24,907 bases of DNA from Gamarada debralockiae (lineage: Eukaryota; Ascomycota; Leotiomycetes; Helotiales; Hyphodiscaceae). Under the pieces are notes generated by a model that made no database searches, was not told where the DNA came from, and saw only the letters and a list, made by a program, of their open reading frames with translations. The position numbers were made by a program, and so were the translations under genes. Below, piece after piece: positions 1 to 9,965 of this stretch (positions are counted from its first letter, which is position 1; every line of letters begins with the position of its first letter). Location of the stretch: contig NXFV01000638.1 of assembly GCA_002803225.1 (NCBI GenBank), positions 1 through 24,907 on the forward strand, in the 5' to 3' direction.

Positions 1-139
1 TGAGGACTTAAAATTACAGCGGCTGATAGACTATGACGGCCTTAGGATTTTAAATCTTGGCAACCTTCGCATAAGCATACCTCCCTTATAAGCATACGTT
101 TCTGCGCCCCGATCGTATGCTTATAGAGAGGTTGTACTG
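1..139. mobile_element. One end of a pogo/Fot1-like DNA transposon (partial)
   Basis: Read on the minus strand from 139, the sequence begins CAGTACAACCTCTCTATAAG and continues through ATACGATCGGGGC, abutting a TA at 140-141. This is the usual look of a pogo/Fot1-class terminus next to its TA target. The 12-mer TATAAGCATACG recurs inverted about 30 bp away, giving a subterminal inverted repeat at about 87-124. The other terminus lies outside the window. A short open stretch (2-91) could be the tail of its transposase, but it is too short to identify. The MITE-like element at 23498-23684 has a related end. Confidence 0.55.
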
Positions 140-227
140 TAGTCTTATTGGGCCTGCGGGGAAGCTTGGTAGGGAGGTAGCTGCCCCTACTTGTATTGTA
201 GTTTACTTGTAGTTTTGCAATACAATT

Positions 228-1466
228 CTATATCTGTCATTATCAATGAAGAAACAGTGACACCAAGGGAGACTGACAAGATCTTAGGCGTGGTGATAGG
301 CTCCAAGCTCCGGTACAAGGAACACATTGAGAATGTAGTGACCAAAAGACTCCGAGCCGCTATGGCTCTGCGATGGCTTCGAATGGTATCTCCCCCGACT
401 GCGAGACAGTTGTTTGGAGCGACAGTAGCACCGGTGGTCGACTACGCGTCGAACATCTGGATGCACACGAGCAAAGGGAATCTGATGACGCCTTTAAATA
501 TGGTATAGAGAATTGGAGCACAAGCAATCACAGGGACATTCCGCACGGTGGCTACCGCAGTGACAGAAACCGAGGCCAGCATACGTATCGTACACGAGCG
601 GCATGCAGAGAGAGCTGCTAAGCTGTGGGTCAACCTCTACACGTTACCAAAGATGAACCCGCTCTCTAGGCTTAGCACGACAATGTTCTAGAAATTCACC
701 TCACAACTGCAGAAGATAGCCCAAGTGCATCAAAATATATCCACAAATAGAATGGAAGTCATCTGGCCATATGTGGTAATGCCGTGGGAAGAGCGGATCC
801 CTACGGTCATCCACCTAGACAAGGAAAGGGCAGTAGAGGCTGCCAATTATATCCCAGACATCCGGATTGCAACAAGTTCATCTGAAAGGAACGGGGTAGT
901 AGGGATGGGGGAGCTATTTACGACACTATAGATAATATGCTAAATGGACCACCTGTCACTATTCGACCACGCTAGGGCCGCGAACAGAACAGAACCCGTA
1001 TGCGGCTGAACTAGCGGCGATAGCTATGGCAATCCAAGGCATCCCGCCGTACCTCATTCAGAGACAAGTAACTATACTCACCAGCAGCCAAGCAGCGATA
1101 CAGGCTATCAGCCAGCCCAGACAACAATCTGGCCAGGCGAACATCAACCAGATCCACGACGCGACCTGCGTGCTAAGAGAAGGGAGTCTCTGTCCTCATT
1201 GTGTAGGTCCCTGCACAGAGCAAGTTCGAACTAGGAAGAAGTGAAAAAGTTGCAGCATGACAGGCCACTGAGCAAGGGCGGTCTCCCCGAGTTCTATCAC
1301 ACCAAGCAAAGTCTACAACCATAAACACAGCCAGATCAATGAGACAGAAAGACAAAACACTCCCCGAGGGCGTCGGAGGATACTCGAAGCAGGTGGACAT
1401 AGCATTGCCCGGCAAACACACACAGGTCTTGTATAATGCCTTGAAAAGAAGGGAAGCGAATACGGC
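228..1466 (+). mobile_element. Decayed Tad-type LINE (RT C-terminus plus RNase H)
   Basis: This is a 5'-truncated non-LTR retrotransposon relic. The segment at 228-508 encodes the region after the reverse-transcriptase palm typical of fungal Tad-like LINEs, with peptides such as KILGVVIGSKLRYKEHI and VAPVVDYASNIWMH. The same frame continues past TAG stops at 506-508 (then GAQAITGTFRTVATAV) and at 689-691. RNase H-like sequence follows at about 1000-1240 (AIQAISQPRQQSGQANI). A C-terminal piece at 1339-1466 contains LPEGVGGYSKQVDIALPGKH and LYNALKRREAN. Frameshifts and stops make it non-functional. Both in-frame TAG codons sit where CAG is plausible, as RIP would give. The family assignment rests on remembered LINE motifs. 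Confidence 0.8.
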
Positions 1467-1749
1467 CACCATCTCATCTTGCTCCGTCAACGTCTCCGAG
1501 CCAATTCCCCACCACAACTTTTCATAGTCGGGCTTCATCTCTTGGATCAGGCAAGAAAAACCTCCATGATTCCTCTTTACACAACTCGCATCTTGACCTC
1601 AGAAAAGTTTGGCGGGGTTGAGCCTTCCATACGTCAAATGGAGCTGGGGGAGTTGACGACCAAGCGAGCCACTTGGGTCCATACAGCAAACGCTCGATGT
1701 CCAGAGGCGAGGTGCTCATGCTATTATGCTGAGATGACTCCTGCAATGA

Positions 1750-3632
1750 TCAAGCCAGAACAAAGTTTTCTTCGGCATCCACAAACACATCAATCTCCTC
1801 ATCCTCAATCTCTTCAGGCTGTATTTCTACAAGACCCAAATCACGAAGAGCCGAAAAGTATTGCTGGTACCGTTCCTCGCTTTGCGCAAGTGCTGCTTCA
1901 CCGGGGGTTATAGACCTATTTAATAGTACTTCTGGCATGTGCGACCCAAATGGAGCACTAAGACGTCGATGATCCGCGCCGAGGCTGAGAAGATGTCTTA
2001 CGATATCATGATGTCCAGCGGAAGCAGCAATATGTAAAAGCGTCCAGCCTCGAGCATCTGGGGAAGAGATGCAAGCGCGGTATTTAGAACTGATGAGGAT
2101 GAGAAAGGTTTCCAAATTTCCGTAGTAGACGGCATGATGCAAAGCCGTCCATCGAAGCGGCAGAGCACAAGTATTGGGGTTTGCGCCGAACCTGATCAAA
2201 GCTTCCACTTCGTCGCCTTTGCCGAACGCTGCGACCCTGTGCAAAACCGTCCACCCACAAGTATCGAATACCTCCCATTCCACAGAAGCGTCGTTTCCAA
2301 AGATTCCAAGAAAATTGGCCCCCGAGACTGTTCCGGTATTGGGCAGTAAATAGAATGTTGGAGTCCAGCCCCAAGCACTCACGTGGGCTAGACAAGCGCC
2401 GCGACTGATGAGCAGTCTTGCAATTTCAAGCTGATCTTGTTGAAATGCCCATTGCAGCGGACTCCTGGAAGTAGTCAGCAGTCTTTCAAGATCGATAGAT
2501 CGGCTTGAACATACGTTTGATTTTGACCAAAGATCCCATTAACGTTGGACCCGCTGTTGAGCAAGCACTCTACAAGCTTTGCGTTGCCACTAGTAATGGC
2601 ATGCTGTTTTGTCAAAAATTAGTAAATAAAACTGAAGCGCCCACTAAGGTCTTACCGTCATAGTGGTCATGTTATCGGGTGTTCTGTCATTTGGTCCAGC
2701 TTGTCTTGTCTGAAAAAGAGTTTGAACAGCTTCCACATCGCCACTTTTGCAAGCTGACATGATAGGTGATTCATCCGGAACCAGGTGGCTTAGTGAGAGT
2801 CCGCTTTGTGGCAAAAGTGAAAAACTAAAGCCAAACAATTGGTAACGTTGTAGAGCCAGATGAGCTATAATTATTCGACTGCCAAGGAGGAGTGGAAAAG
2901 GTATGTTGAATCTGATATCCCATGACGACGTCGTATATTGCCAACCTGCGGTAAACACCGCACTTACAGACATTCCAAACGAATTTAGAAATGCCACCTT
3001 CGTCTGTCGAAGATATTGTGGCTTGTTGGATTTGGTAATGGTGCTTAGTTTGAAATCTTCCAGGGGTGCTGTTGATTCTCCGCAGAGCACTTGACGCGTG
3101 TTCTCCAGCAGTAACTGCTTGATTCCTCCAATCTCATTCCATATTAAACATTGCCCTCGCCTTCGAACCATCAGTTTGAAGGTATAGGTGGAGCAAGTGT
3201 GTTAACTTACATCGATAAAATGTTAAGTACGACATTTAAACTGCTCTCGGTTTTCTGGAGGTGGGCCAACAGGCGTTCAACGGCTGGCCGATCAAGATAT
3301 GCCCATCGAAGTCGATTTTGGAAGCTCCTGCTTTCTCTCAGGTGAACATGAGAGCAGGCCTGATGTATTGCGGTGATGGTTGACTGAGTATTTTCAAAGA
3401 TCGATTGCAAGGCTGCCATTAATTCAGGAGTGGCGAGCCATCGGTATATTTGAGGTTCGCAAGAGTTTAGCTGTTCGAGCTCCATCTTCACCAGTAAAAG
3501 TCGGGCAGTGAACTGTTCCAATTCTAAAGGGGCATCTCTTATCTTCTGATAAGCTTCAATTGAGACTTTTGCGGCTGTGGATATGGCGTTGATGACAGCG
3601 ATTAGTGATGCAGCCCCACCGATGGTATCCAT
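1750..3632 (-). CDS. Ankyrin-repeat protein with fungal N-terminal helical domain
   Basis: The four exons are 3632-3211, 3160-2656, 2603-2515 and 2464-1750. They are separated by introns of 50, 52 and 50 nt (donors GTAAGT, GTAAGA, GTATGT; each acceptor ends in AG). The joined frame is open and encodes 576 residues. ATG 3632 is chosen because the peptide then begins MDTIGGAASLIAVINAIS, the usual start of the N-terminal helical domain found in fungal NACHT and ankyrin proteins (about residues 1-140). A linker containing SWDIRFNIPFPLLLGS follows. About six ankyrin repeats then run from residue 275 to 520, with cores such as SPLQWAFQQDQLEIARLLIS, WTALHHAVYYGNLETFLIL and WTLLHIAASAGHHDIVRHLL. The C-terminus is acidic. 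It is probably a cytosolic protein-interaction protein; no enzymatic domain is visible. Genes of this type are abundant and variable in Helotiales. It looks intact despite flanking transposon debris. Exact function is unknown. Confidence 0.85.
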
Positions 3633-4843
3633 TTCTGCTTGTGAAAAAGATCTCAAGGAAGTTTTCTTCCTGTTGGTACAAGGTATTTGTGAATAATTTA
3701 CTCTCTAGTGACTGTCGCGCCTCAAACAGAAGAAGCGTTTTTCAGCCAGTCCGTAGAATCAGCAAACACTCAAACACTTAGAAGCATAGTCATGAATGAC
3801 ACAGAGTACTGATGATCTTAGCGAGTTGCTTATCGTTTTAGGGCTCAAACATAAAGAAAGCATTAAGCTACACTGATGCCTAAATTCATCCGTGAGGCTG
3901 AATCTATTGAGTCTTTTCTGGAATTTCCGGTCACCAAGCACTGAGGTCGAGTCGACTCGCTTACGACACGAAGTTGACTTCTTTAAAGCTCGAATCTGCC
4001 TTGCCGCAGATGCTGCAGCCGGCACATATGTGACAACTCATCTTTGCATGGCTGGTGAGTGGTGCATAAAATGCTTTTGGCGTGATAGCCTTACTATGCC
4101 ATTGCTATAAAGCACTCATATTTGGTTCTTTTCGTATGAAGACTTGGAAATTGCTCTGTGCAACATTAAAAGTCGTCGAACACTGGACTGCCTGTAAAGA
4201 TTCTTATCGATGCATTCAAAGTATGCTCCACTGGTATTGTCCCCGACTGATAGTCCAGTAACTAATAAACGACGAACAGTTGCGAAACGTCCAGCAGTGG
4301 CTGCGGATTGGGAAGCAATATGGGGCCTCTTCCAGTTCTTATTTCATCATTGAGTGTGTAAGCTAAGCCCCAAGTCGATATTAGGTAAATATACTGAACA
4401 TCCGCTTATTATAGGTCTCAAAACCCCTCGGATTCGTTGTCCAAGGGTGGCGAAAGATACGGCAGAAGCCATGACAGATCTCTTCATTCGTCCACCCTTA
4501 CTTGCATGTCGTCAAAGTATGGTCAAAAGCCCAAAATGGCCCAGTTGTTTCTAACATTATCAGCGGAAAACCTCATCCGCCGAAGCCGGATCCGACGCCG
4601 CCGGAGCCGGGGTACGGTGGGCAATAATAACAAAACCGAAAAAACCCAGGTCGAGCTTTGTCTAAACACTTAATTCATCAATTAGCAGTTCAGAACTTCA
4701 TTAAATACTACAACAATACTTGATCTACTCCCTTCCCTTGTATAATATAATGTCTTATCTAACTAAGAAAATTAATTCTTTAAAGGATAATATTAGGGAC
4801 TAGTTTCTTATCGAAAGTGTTCTTATCGCTTCATAGGTTTAGG
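3633..4843. other. Intergenic region, no gene recognised
   Basis: This contains the promoter side of the ankyrin gene and then AT-rich sequence up to the Tc1-like element. Open frames are short, overlap on both strands and show no protein-like pattern. A GC-rich, partly self-complementary patch (CCGCCGAAGCCGGATCCG at about 4577-4594, continuing to about 4612) stands out but has no assigned role. Confidence 0.5.
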
Positions 4844-4845
4844 TA

Positions 4846-4883
4846 AGAGTTTGCGGCCATTACTCTCCGCCCACCTAAGCGAG
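4846..4883 (+). repeat. Left terminal inverted repeat of the Tc1-like element
   Basis: The core at 4855-4883 begins GGCCATTACTCTCCGCCCAC and ends TAAGCGAG. It matches the reverse complement of 6154-6182 without a mismatch. The outer AGAG block is shared as well. Confidence 0.88.
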
Positions 4884-4965
4884 AACCATGAAAATGGCCC
4901 CCTAACTTGTATAAATCACTACAATTCAATTGATAATTATTTTAAGCTTAAATTAAATTTGTAAA

Positions 4966-6066
4966 TTAATTAATAGTAGCTAATCTACGCACTTTAATCA
5001 CATCCTCTATTTTGCAAGTCAATTACTCTGTATAGTGCCGGAAGTCACGTGGGTCTACCTGGTCCCAAAGCTTTTGAAGCTCCCTATACATGTCCTCCCT
5101 ATTTTTTGGCACGTACAGTAATTTTTTTAGCTCTTCTTTCATCCATCGCTATACCTTCTCAATTGGGTTTAAATCTAGCGAAGAAGGAGGCCAAGAAAAT
5201 CCTTAGATTCTATGCTGTAGCCTAGGGAGTCGAGCGTTCCCCGTATATACCTTAGACCTATCCTCCATGAAGATATACTTTGGACCTAGCTAGTCAAACA
5301 ACGGGAAAACTACAGGCTGTAGAACTTACTAGAGGTAGGCCTTAGAGTAAATACCCTTATAGCCAGGGAGCTTCTCCATAAAGACTAATAGTGACTTATA
5401 ATCCTAGCCAATAGGCCCCCAAATCATGACCGAGAACCTTCCTGACCGATATACCGACCGCATATAATTTGTATAGCGTTTTTCGTCTACTCGGCGTATA
5501 ACCCAAATCTTTCTATACTTCCTAACCTCGAAAGTAGCTTTATCTGACCATATGACCTTCCTCTAGTCTCCTCTAAGCCTGCTATTAGTCCTGTGTGCTG
5601 CCTAATCTGACGTCCCCTACCACCTATGGCTCAAAGCGAAATCCAATCGTTTCTTAGCTTGTTTGCGTGATATATAAGGTCTCGGGCACGCGATACAGCG
5701 ACGGTAGCTTGCGCGACGCAGTTCTTAACGAATGGTTCTAGCAGAGGCTTTGACTCCTAGCTGGGCTTTGACCTACTCAAATAACAGTCGGCGCGTCGAC
5801 TAATCTTTCGCGATATGTCGAATACAGCGGCGGATCTCATGAACAGATATTAAATGCGGCTTGTAAACTTTGCCTTTCCGTGATCTGCGGTAGTGTTCTT
5901 GGTGTAGAATGTCCCGAATAGTCCATCGAGAAGCACCGGTCTTTAGGACGATATCGCGTTGCGAAAAACCAAGGCGGCTCATACCGCGTATAATTGTGCG
6001 CGCAGGAGTAGGCCATTCTTCGTTTTCTTTCGGAATACAAGGACTTGACAAGATTATATCACCCAT
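4966..6066 (-). pseudogene. Tc1/mariner-type DDE transposase, 13 premature stops
   Basis: From ATG 6066 to the TAA at 4966 there are 1101 nt, an exact multiple of three, and the protein pattern stays in one frame throughout. The N-terminal part is still open to about 5800. It carries a helix-turn-helix (ARTIIRGMSRLGFSQRDIV, then GASRWTIRDIL). The catalytic core follows: first Asp in VIWSDKATFE, second in YIFMEDRSKVYTG, third acidic residue in SSLDLNPIEKV about 34 residues later, as in DD34E elements. I count 13 internal stops, nine TAG and four TAA, and no TGA. Most fit Gln or Trp positions (for example KV-stop-RWMK, where relatives have Trp). The length is normal for the family, so damage is by point mutation rather than deletion. 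Confidence 0.85.
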
Positions 6067-6153
6067 CTTTGATTTGGTGATAATCAAGTAGAATGGTTGA
6101 TGAATTAATTAATTTACAAAAGTAAGTGTCACAAAACGCGTCGCGTCGCGATG

Positions 6154-6190
6154 CTCGCTTAGGTGGGCGGAGAGTAATGGCCCCAGCTCT
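6154..6190 (-). repeat. Right terminal inverted repeat of the Tc1-like element
   Basis: This is the inverted partner of 4846-4883, read on the plus strand as CTCGCTTAGGTGGGCGGAGA and onward to GGCC. It is followed by AGCTCT and the flanking TA. Confidence 0.88.
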
Positions 6191-6192
6191 TA

Positions 6193-6686
6193 CAAATTGA
6201 GATTGAAGTGACTCCTCATACAATAGAAAAGCAAGATCATTTGATCTAATCAAGGGACAAAGATAGATCTCACTACCGAAGTCTACTATATATTCTCTTG
6301 TATAACTGCGAAGTTGAAGAAACGTCATGTTAAAGGCCGCACACAGCCAAGGTCAGCCCCGCCAGAAACGCACAGGTCGTCAACAGCGCGACCGCAAGAC
6401 ACAGCATTCCATACCAGAGGCTATCATAGGCGACCCAGTAGAAGGCTGTCTTGAGCTTGGAGGAATGGACTGCGTTGAATTGCTCGGTATTTGTCGTTAG
6501 ACCCGGATTGACCGATGTCTGATAGTGAGATCCGCGGCCCCTCGGTGTGATATGAGAATGAATTTTGCTCCTGGATGTAATACAGAATCTAGAAATAGCT
6601 AAACTCCTTGCGATGGTATGATATCTTTTATACAAACGATATGCAGAGTTGAATGGAGAAAGGGAACGCTCGCGTGGTGACTGGGG
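6193..6686 (-). pseudogene. Truncated, frameshifted DUF21 (CNNM-like) membrane protein
   Basis: An open segment on the minus strand ends at the TAA at 6330-6332. Its last third encodes FNAVHSSKLKTAFYWVAYDS followed by a hydrophobic helix ending CAFLAGLTLAVCGL. The AGLTLxxxGL pattern is the start of the DUF21 transmembrane domain, a family of membrane proteins linked to metal-ion transport. Directly after the stop, another frame continues NMTFLQLRSYTRE, which suits the next DUF21 residues (GL-[DN]-MTFLQLR). Removing one T from the run CTTTAAC would join the two frames. The rest of the domain (three more membrane segments, CBS region) is absent, and the Tc1-like element begins about 140 bp downstream. 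The upstream edge near 6686 coincides with a CTTGCAG splice acceptor; I found no upstream exon. The family call comes from the motif alone. Confidence 0.5.
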
Positions 6687-6692
6687 CTGCAA

Positions 6693-7106
6693 GATACCTT
6701 AAAGATGGCAACTACGAAGGAGAAGGAACCCACGCCCTCCTCTTTTCCTCACACCCCAACCTCTAAATGGACATTCCGTAAACAGGAACTTCATAACATA
6801 TATTAACACACGCTTTGTAATGCAAATAAACGCCTCTATTGTACAAAGCTTGGTGAAATTATTAGCAAGAAATAATCATCAACGTCCATTCATTCCAAGT
6901 GAACGATTCAGGCTTACGTCGCTCCAACCCCATGAACGATCCAAAGCCAAATCTTCCACCCTATGAACATAATATCTTGAGAGCTCCCACCTTCATAACC
7001 CAACGCCAATTTTCCGGCGCAATGCATGAAATCCCCGAACCACTCGGGTTAGTAGTCGTAGAAAGCTGGAGAGTCGAAATTAGTAGGAGCCGTTCAGTTT
7101 GAGTTG
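6693..7106. other. Intergenic region, no gene recognised
   Basis: This is the 3' flank of the RRM gene, AT-rich around 6780-6890. I see no coding pattern on either strand. Confidence 0.5.
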
Positions 7107-8565
7107 TTACTCTGGACGTGGTCGTTTGGCACCATGAGGGTTTTGCCAGTCGCCACCTCCCGCTTGATTCTGAGGGAAGAAGGCCGGATTAAAATGCGGT
7201 TGCATGCCTTGGAAGCCACCCGCGCCTGCAGAGTGAAGACGTTTCTTAGTGTGCTGGTCTGAGGGACGAGAGGGGAGACTCGAGAAAGAGGGTTGAAAAG
7301 AAGGGGAGCCGTTAGGAACCGAGCGGTAAGACGTGTGACCTCGCAAGATCTCAACGCGAGAGCCCGACGATTTACCCCTAAAGAGATTGGGAATTGTCAT
7401 ACCTGGCATGCCTCCTCCCATTTGACCCATATTCATGGGCATACCTCCCATTCCGCCAGCCATCCCGCCCATTGGCATCCCGCCCATAGGCATTCCACCC
7501 ATCATACTGTTACCCATACCTCCCCTTCCACCTCTCATCCCGCCAGGTCCGCCTCGCATACCGCCCATCATACCACCACGATTGAATCCGCCTCCAAACT
7601 GGCCACCCATTGGGTTTCCTGGGAATCCACCCATGGATGGGTTGAATCCGCCTCCCATGTTGCCCATACCCTGACCGGAGAAGTTGCGATTGAAATTATT
7701 ATTGTTCATGTTGTTATTCATGCCGCCACGATTGGAATTGTAACCAGGTGTACGTCCACGAAAGTTTCCGCCGAAGTTGCTTCCACCGCGATTGTTATTG
7801 TAGTCGCTCGATGATCCACGGTTGTTTTGTCCGTCTTTGGGAGCACGTGTGGGGGCGTCTTTTGGCAATGTCCGGAACGGGTTGACGTTGGGATTGGAGT
7901 AGGTGACTGTGTGCTTCTTGACGTATTGTTGACCCTCGCCGAAGGCATCGATCTTGTGTTTGGCAGCAGTAGCAGCTTGTTGGGAGGTAAATTCGACATA
8001 AGCTTGTCTGTTAAAAATAGGGAGTCAGCAAAGCCTGGCACGTAGAGGCTGATTCAACAAACCCTTTGCTCTTTCCATTGACCTTGTGCTCAGAGAAGGT
8101 AATCTCCTTCAACTCGTCTTCGACTTGAGCTTGATTAACCCAACCACGGACATCATCATCGGTATTCCACCAGTGCAATTCCGATATCATCAACGCCGTG
8201 GTCGCTCCAGGATCTATGGGACGGTCATCGGAGCCTTCTTTTCGCTTTACACCTTGCTGTTGTGGAGCTTGCTTGGGAATGTTCAGGAGGTCTTGACCAG
8301 ACTCATCGGTACTCTTGATCTGCTGTTGGCCATTCATCTTGTCATGATCGTTACCAACTTTGATATCGACGTAATCATCATCTTCCTCTTCTTCGTGCTT
8401 TGTTCCATTAGTTTCAGTTCCGTTGGCCCCTGCAGAATCTCCATTTGTAGTCTCGAGACCATCAATCTTCACATCACCCTCCTCATCCTTCTTGAAAGGG
8501 CCATCTTGCTCTTGCTCTCCATTGGTGTCGCCGTAAATGTCGATGTCGAATTCGTCGTCTGCCAT
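7107..8565 (-). CDS. CPSF6 (CFIm68)-like RRM protein, Gly/Met-rich C-terminus
   Basis: The exons are 8565-8063, 8007-7403 and 7225-7107, with introns 8008-8062 (55 nt, donor GTTTGT) and 7226-7402 (177 nt, GTATGA...CTGCAG). The product is 408 residues. Residues 1-115 are acidic and disordered. An RRM spans about 122-200, with RNP2-like ALMISELHWWNTDDD and RNP1-like KSKGQAYVEF. The WW-TD and NG-SKG signatures resemble the RRM of CPSF6/CFIm68, the large subunit of cleavage factor I in mRNA 3'-end processing, so nuclear RNA binding is the likely role. About 225-355 is a low-complexity Gly/Met/Asn/Arg tract. The C-terminus KRPRPE is basic. The second intron is a multiple of three with no stop, so its retention would insert 59 residues. 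A 5'-UTR intron of about 165 nt (8588-8752) is possible but uncertain. It is divergent from SEC61-gamma. Confidence 0.87.
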
Positions 8566-9482
8566 CTTGTCTGTTCAGAAGCACGAACTGCTTGCAGGTA
8601 GACTTGACCTTGATAGAAGAAGATAGTTCTGTATTGCCTTAATGTCTGACTTGAATACAGGAAATGGTCAGCTTGTGAAAACATTGCAACTTCTCCTCGA
8701 CGCGACCGACGCCGACTAGATCTGATACATGGGATAGAATACAAATACGTACTCTCCTAAACCACCAAAACACTACTTTCAAGAACTGAGTTCAAAGTCT
8801 GATAGCCTTCTAGGCAGATGCAGACACAATGGAGATGAAGAAGAAGCTCTGTGCTTGCAATCTTGCGACAAGACGCCCGTTTCGGTACAGGTAAACTTGA
8901 ACGTGTTTTCTGAAGTAAGTATTTCCACCAGGTGAAGAAGACCCAATTGACCAGTATTCGAAAGCAAAAAATTCCTCCCTCAAAAGTGAACTGCGAGTGG
9001 TAAGAAGACCGCCTTTCAATCCTCCCCTTAGCACCCAACACAGCCTTGTCCGTCGATCAATTCGCGTCTTCGAAAGAGGTCGATCGATGGTCGCGGGCGT
9101 CGAAAAAATCGCAGAAGGTGGTCGAGCTATCGACCTGGTTGATGATTTGATGTCTCCTGCTCATCCAGGGGGAGAGCTCGTTGTCGTGTTGGTGATGGAG
9201 GAGACGTGAACTGGAGCATCAGGCATTTTGGCTGGTCTCTTTTGGACTTAGCTCTACAACTAGCGTCGCACGTGATCCAATCTGGCCTCATCCCCTTCCA
9301 GTCCAAAATTATTAGAGCTCCATCGAATTCACCACGTAACCTCACACGACGCAATAACTCTCCCAATCTCGTCGCTCCATCGAACTTACCACGTAAGCTC
9401 ATACCAACGCAATCTCTCTCCGAACCTCGTCGCTCCTTACGAACCACATACTCTTCGATCGAGCAATCACAAATCCGCAATC
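8566..9482. promoter_or_regulatory. Shared divergent promoter region, CPSF6-like / SEC61-gamma
   Basis: About 0.9 kb separates the two start codons, so both promoters and 5'-UTRs must lie here. No convincing gene is visible; the open frames on both strands look random. The SEC61-gamma side has CT-rich stretches typical of fungal 5' regions, plus a tandem duplication at 9317-9431. Confidence 0.6.
9317..9431 (+). repeat. Imperfect tandem duplication (57 + 58 bp) upstream of SEC61-gamma
   Basis: Two units (9317-9373 and 9374-9431) both start GCTCCATCGAA, contain CCACGTAA and ACGCAAT, and end CTCGTC. A third copy starts at 9432 (GCTCCTTACGAACC) and fades. It lies 50-165 bp before the ATG, in the probable core promoter or 5'-UTR. 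Confidence 0.75.
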
Positions 9483-9965
9483 ATGTCAGACCAAATTCAA
9501 GAGCTTCTAGATATCCCAAAGGATTTCATTAAGGATGGCACCCAATTTATCAACCGATGCACAAAGCGTACGAACACTTCTCCCAAATTCATTGCTCCTC
9601 GCTATAGGCTGCTGAACGTTCATATCTCTTGAGAGAGTCCTTGGACACCGCGATCTCTGGCTGATGGACAGGAAAGCGGTTGGGCGCATGCTGACTTTCT
9701 TAACAGCGGACCGACGTGAGTTCTTAAAAATTTCGCAAGCTGTTGGTGTTGGATTTCTCGTTATGGGAGCGGTAGGGTACATTGTCAAATTGAGTAAGCT
9801 CCCCTTCAGAAGTTGTGCTTTTGTTAGCTTGCCATTGTTTCCCGTTCGAGAACTGCACGCCTTCTTGTACCCCTTTCGCCCCTGGCATACCTGAGTGCTT
9901 CGTTTGCTAATGCCCTTGCACCAGTTCATATTCCGGTCAATAATATCCTAGTGGGTGGCGCATAA
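9483..9965 (+). CDS. SSS1: Sec61-gamma (SSS1), protein translocon subunit
   Basis: The exons are 9483-9567, 9707-9793 and 9925-9965, with introns of 139 nt (GTACGA...TTAACAG) and 131 nt (GTAAGC...CACCAG). The joined frame gives exactly 70 residues, the normal length for this family. It begins MSDQIQELLDIPKDFIKDG, continues RCTKPDRREFLKISQAVGVG and ends HIPVNNILVGGA, all characteristic of Sec61-gamma/SecE. The protein is a single-span tail-anchored subunit of the ER Sec61 channel that clamps the alpha subunit. The cytosolic amphipathic helix is N-terminal, and the membrane helix is around VGFLVMGAVGYIVKL. Because the three exons are so short, the gene is easy to miss in frame scans. It appears fully intact and is essential in yeast. 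Confidence 0.97.

Larger units (their letters stand above)
4846..6190 (-). mobile_element. Full-length, inactivated Tc1/mariner-like transposon
   Basis: The element is about 1345 bp and lies between TA dinucleotides at 4844-4845 and 6191-6192, consistent with a TA target duplication. The terminal inverted repeats share an uninterrupted 29-bp match (4855-4883 against 6154-6182). Outside that match both ends read TAAGAG, with 4-5 divergent bases between. A second inverted pair, TTTGTAAATTAATTAAT, lies subterminally at about 4958-4974 and 6101-6117. The single transposase gene runs on the minus strand and is dead through stop codons only. The right end abuts a decayed DUF21-like gene. Confidence 0.88.

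Noticed and set aside
1173..1538. 121-codon minus-strand frame
   Set aside because: It is antisense to the LINE RNase H region, whose plus-strand peptides match known LINE motifs.
2084..2395. 103-codon minus-strand frame overlapping the ankyrin gene
   Set aside because: Starts at TTG and runs out of frame with the ankyrin repeats; the spliced model explains the region.
7293..7814. Long plus-strand frames (His/Ser/Thr-rich and Pro/Ile-rich) across 7293-7814
   Set aside because: They are antisense shadows of the Gly/Met/Asn-rich tail of the CPSF6-like protein; the composition follows from the codons of the other strand.
8757..9209. Overlapping frames on both strands in the divergent promoter
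   Set aside because: None resembles a protein, and SEC61-gamma and CPSF6-like starts are well fixed on both sides.
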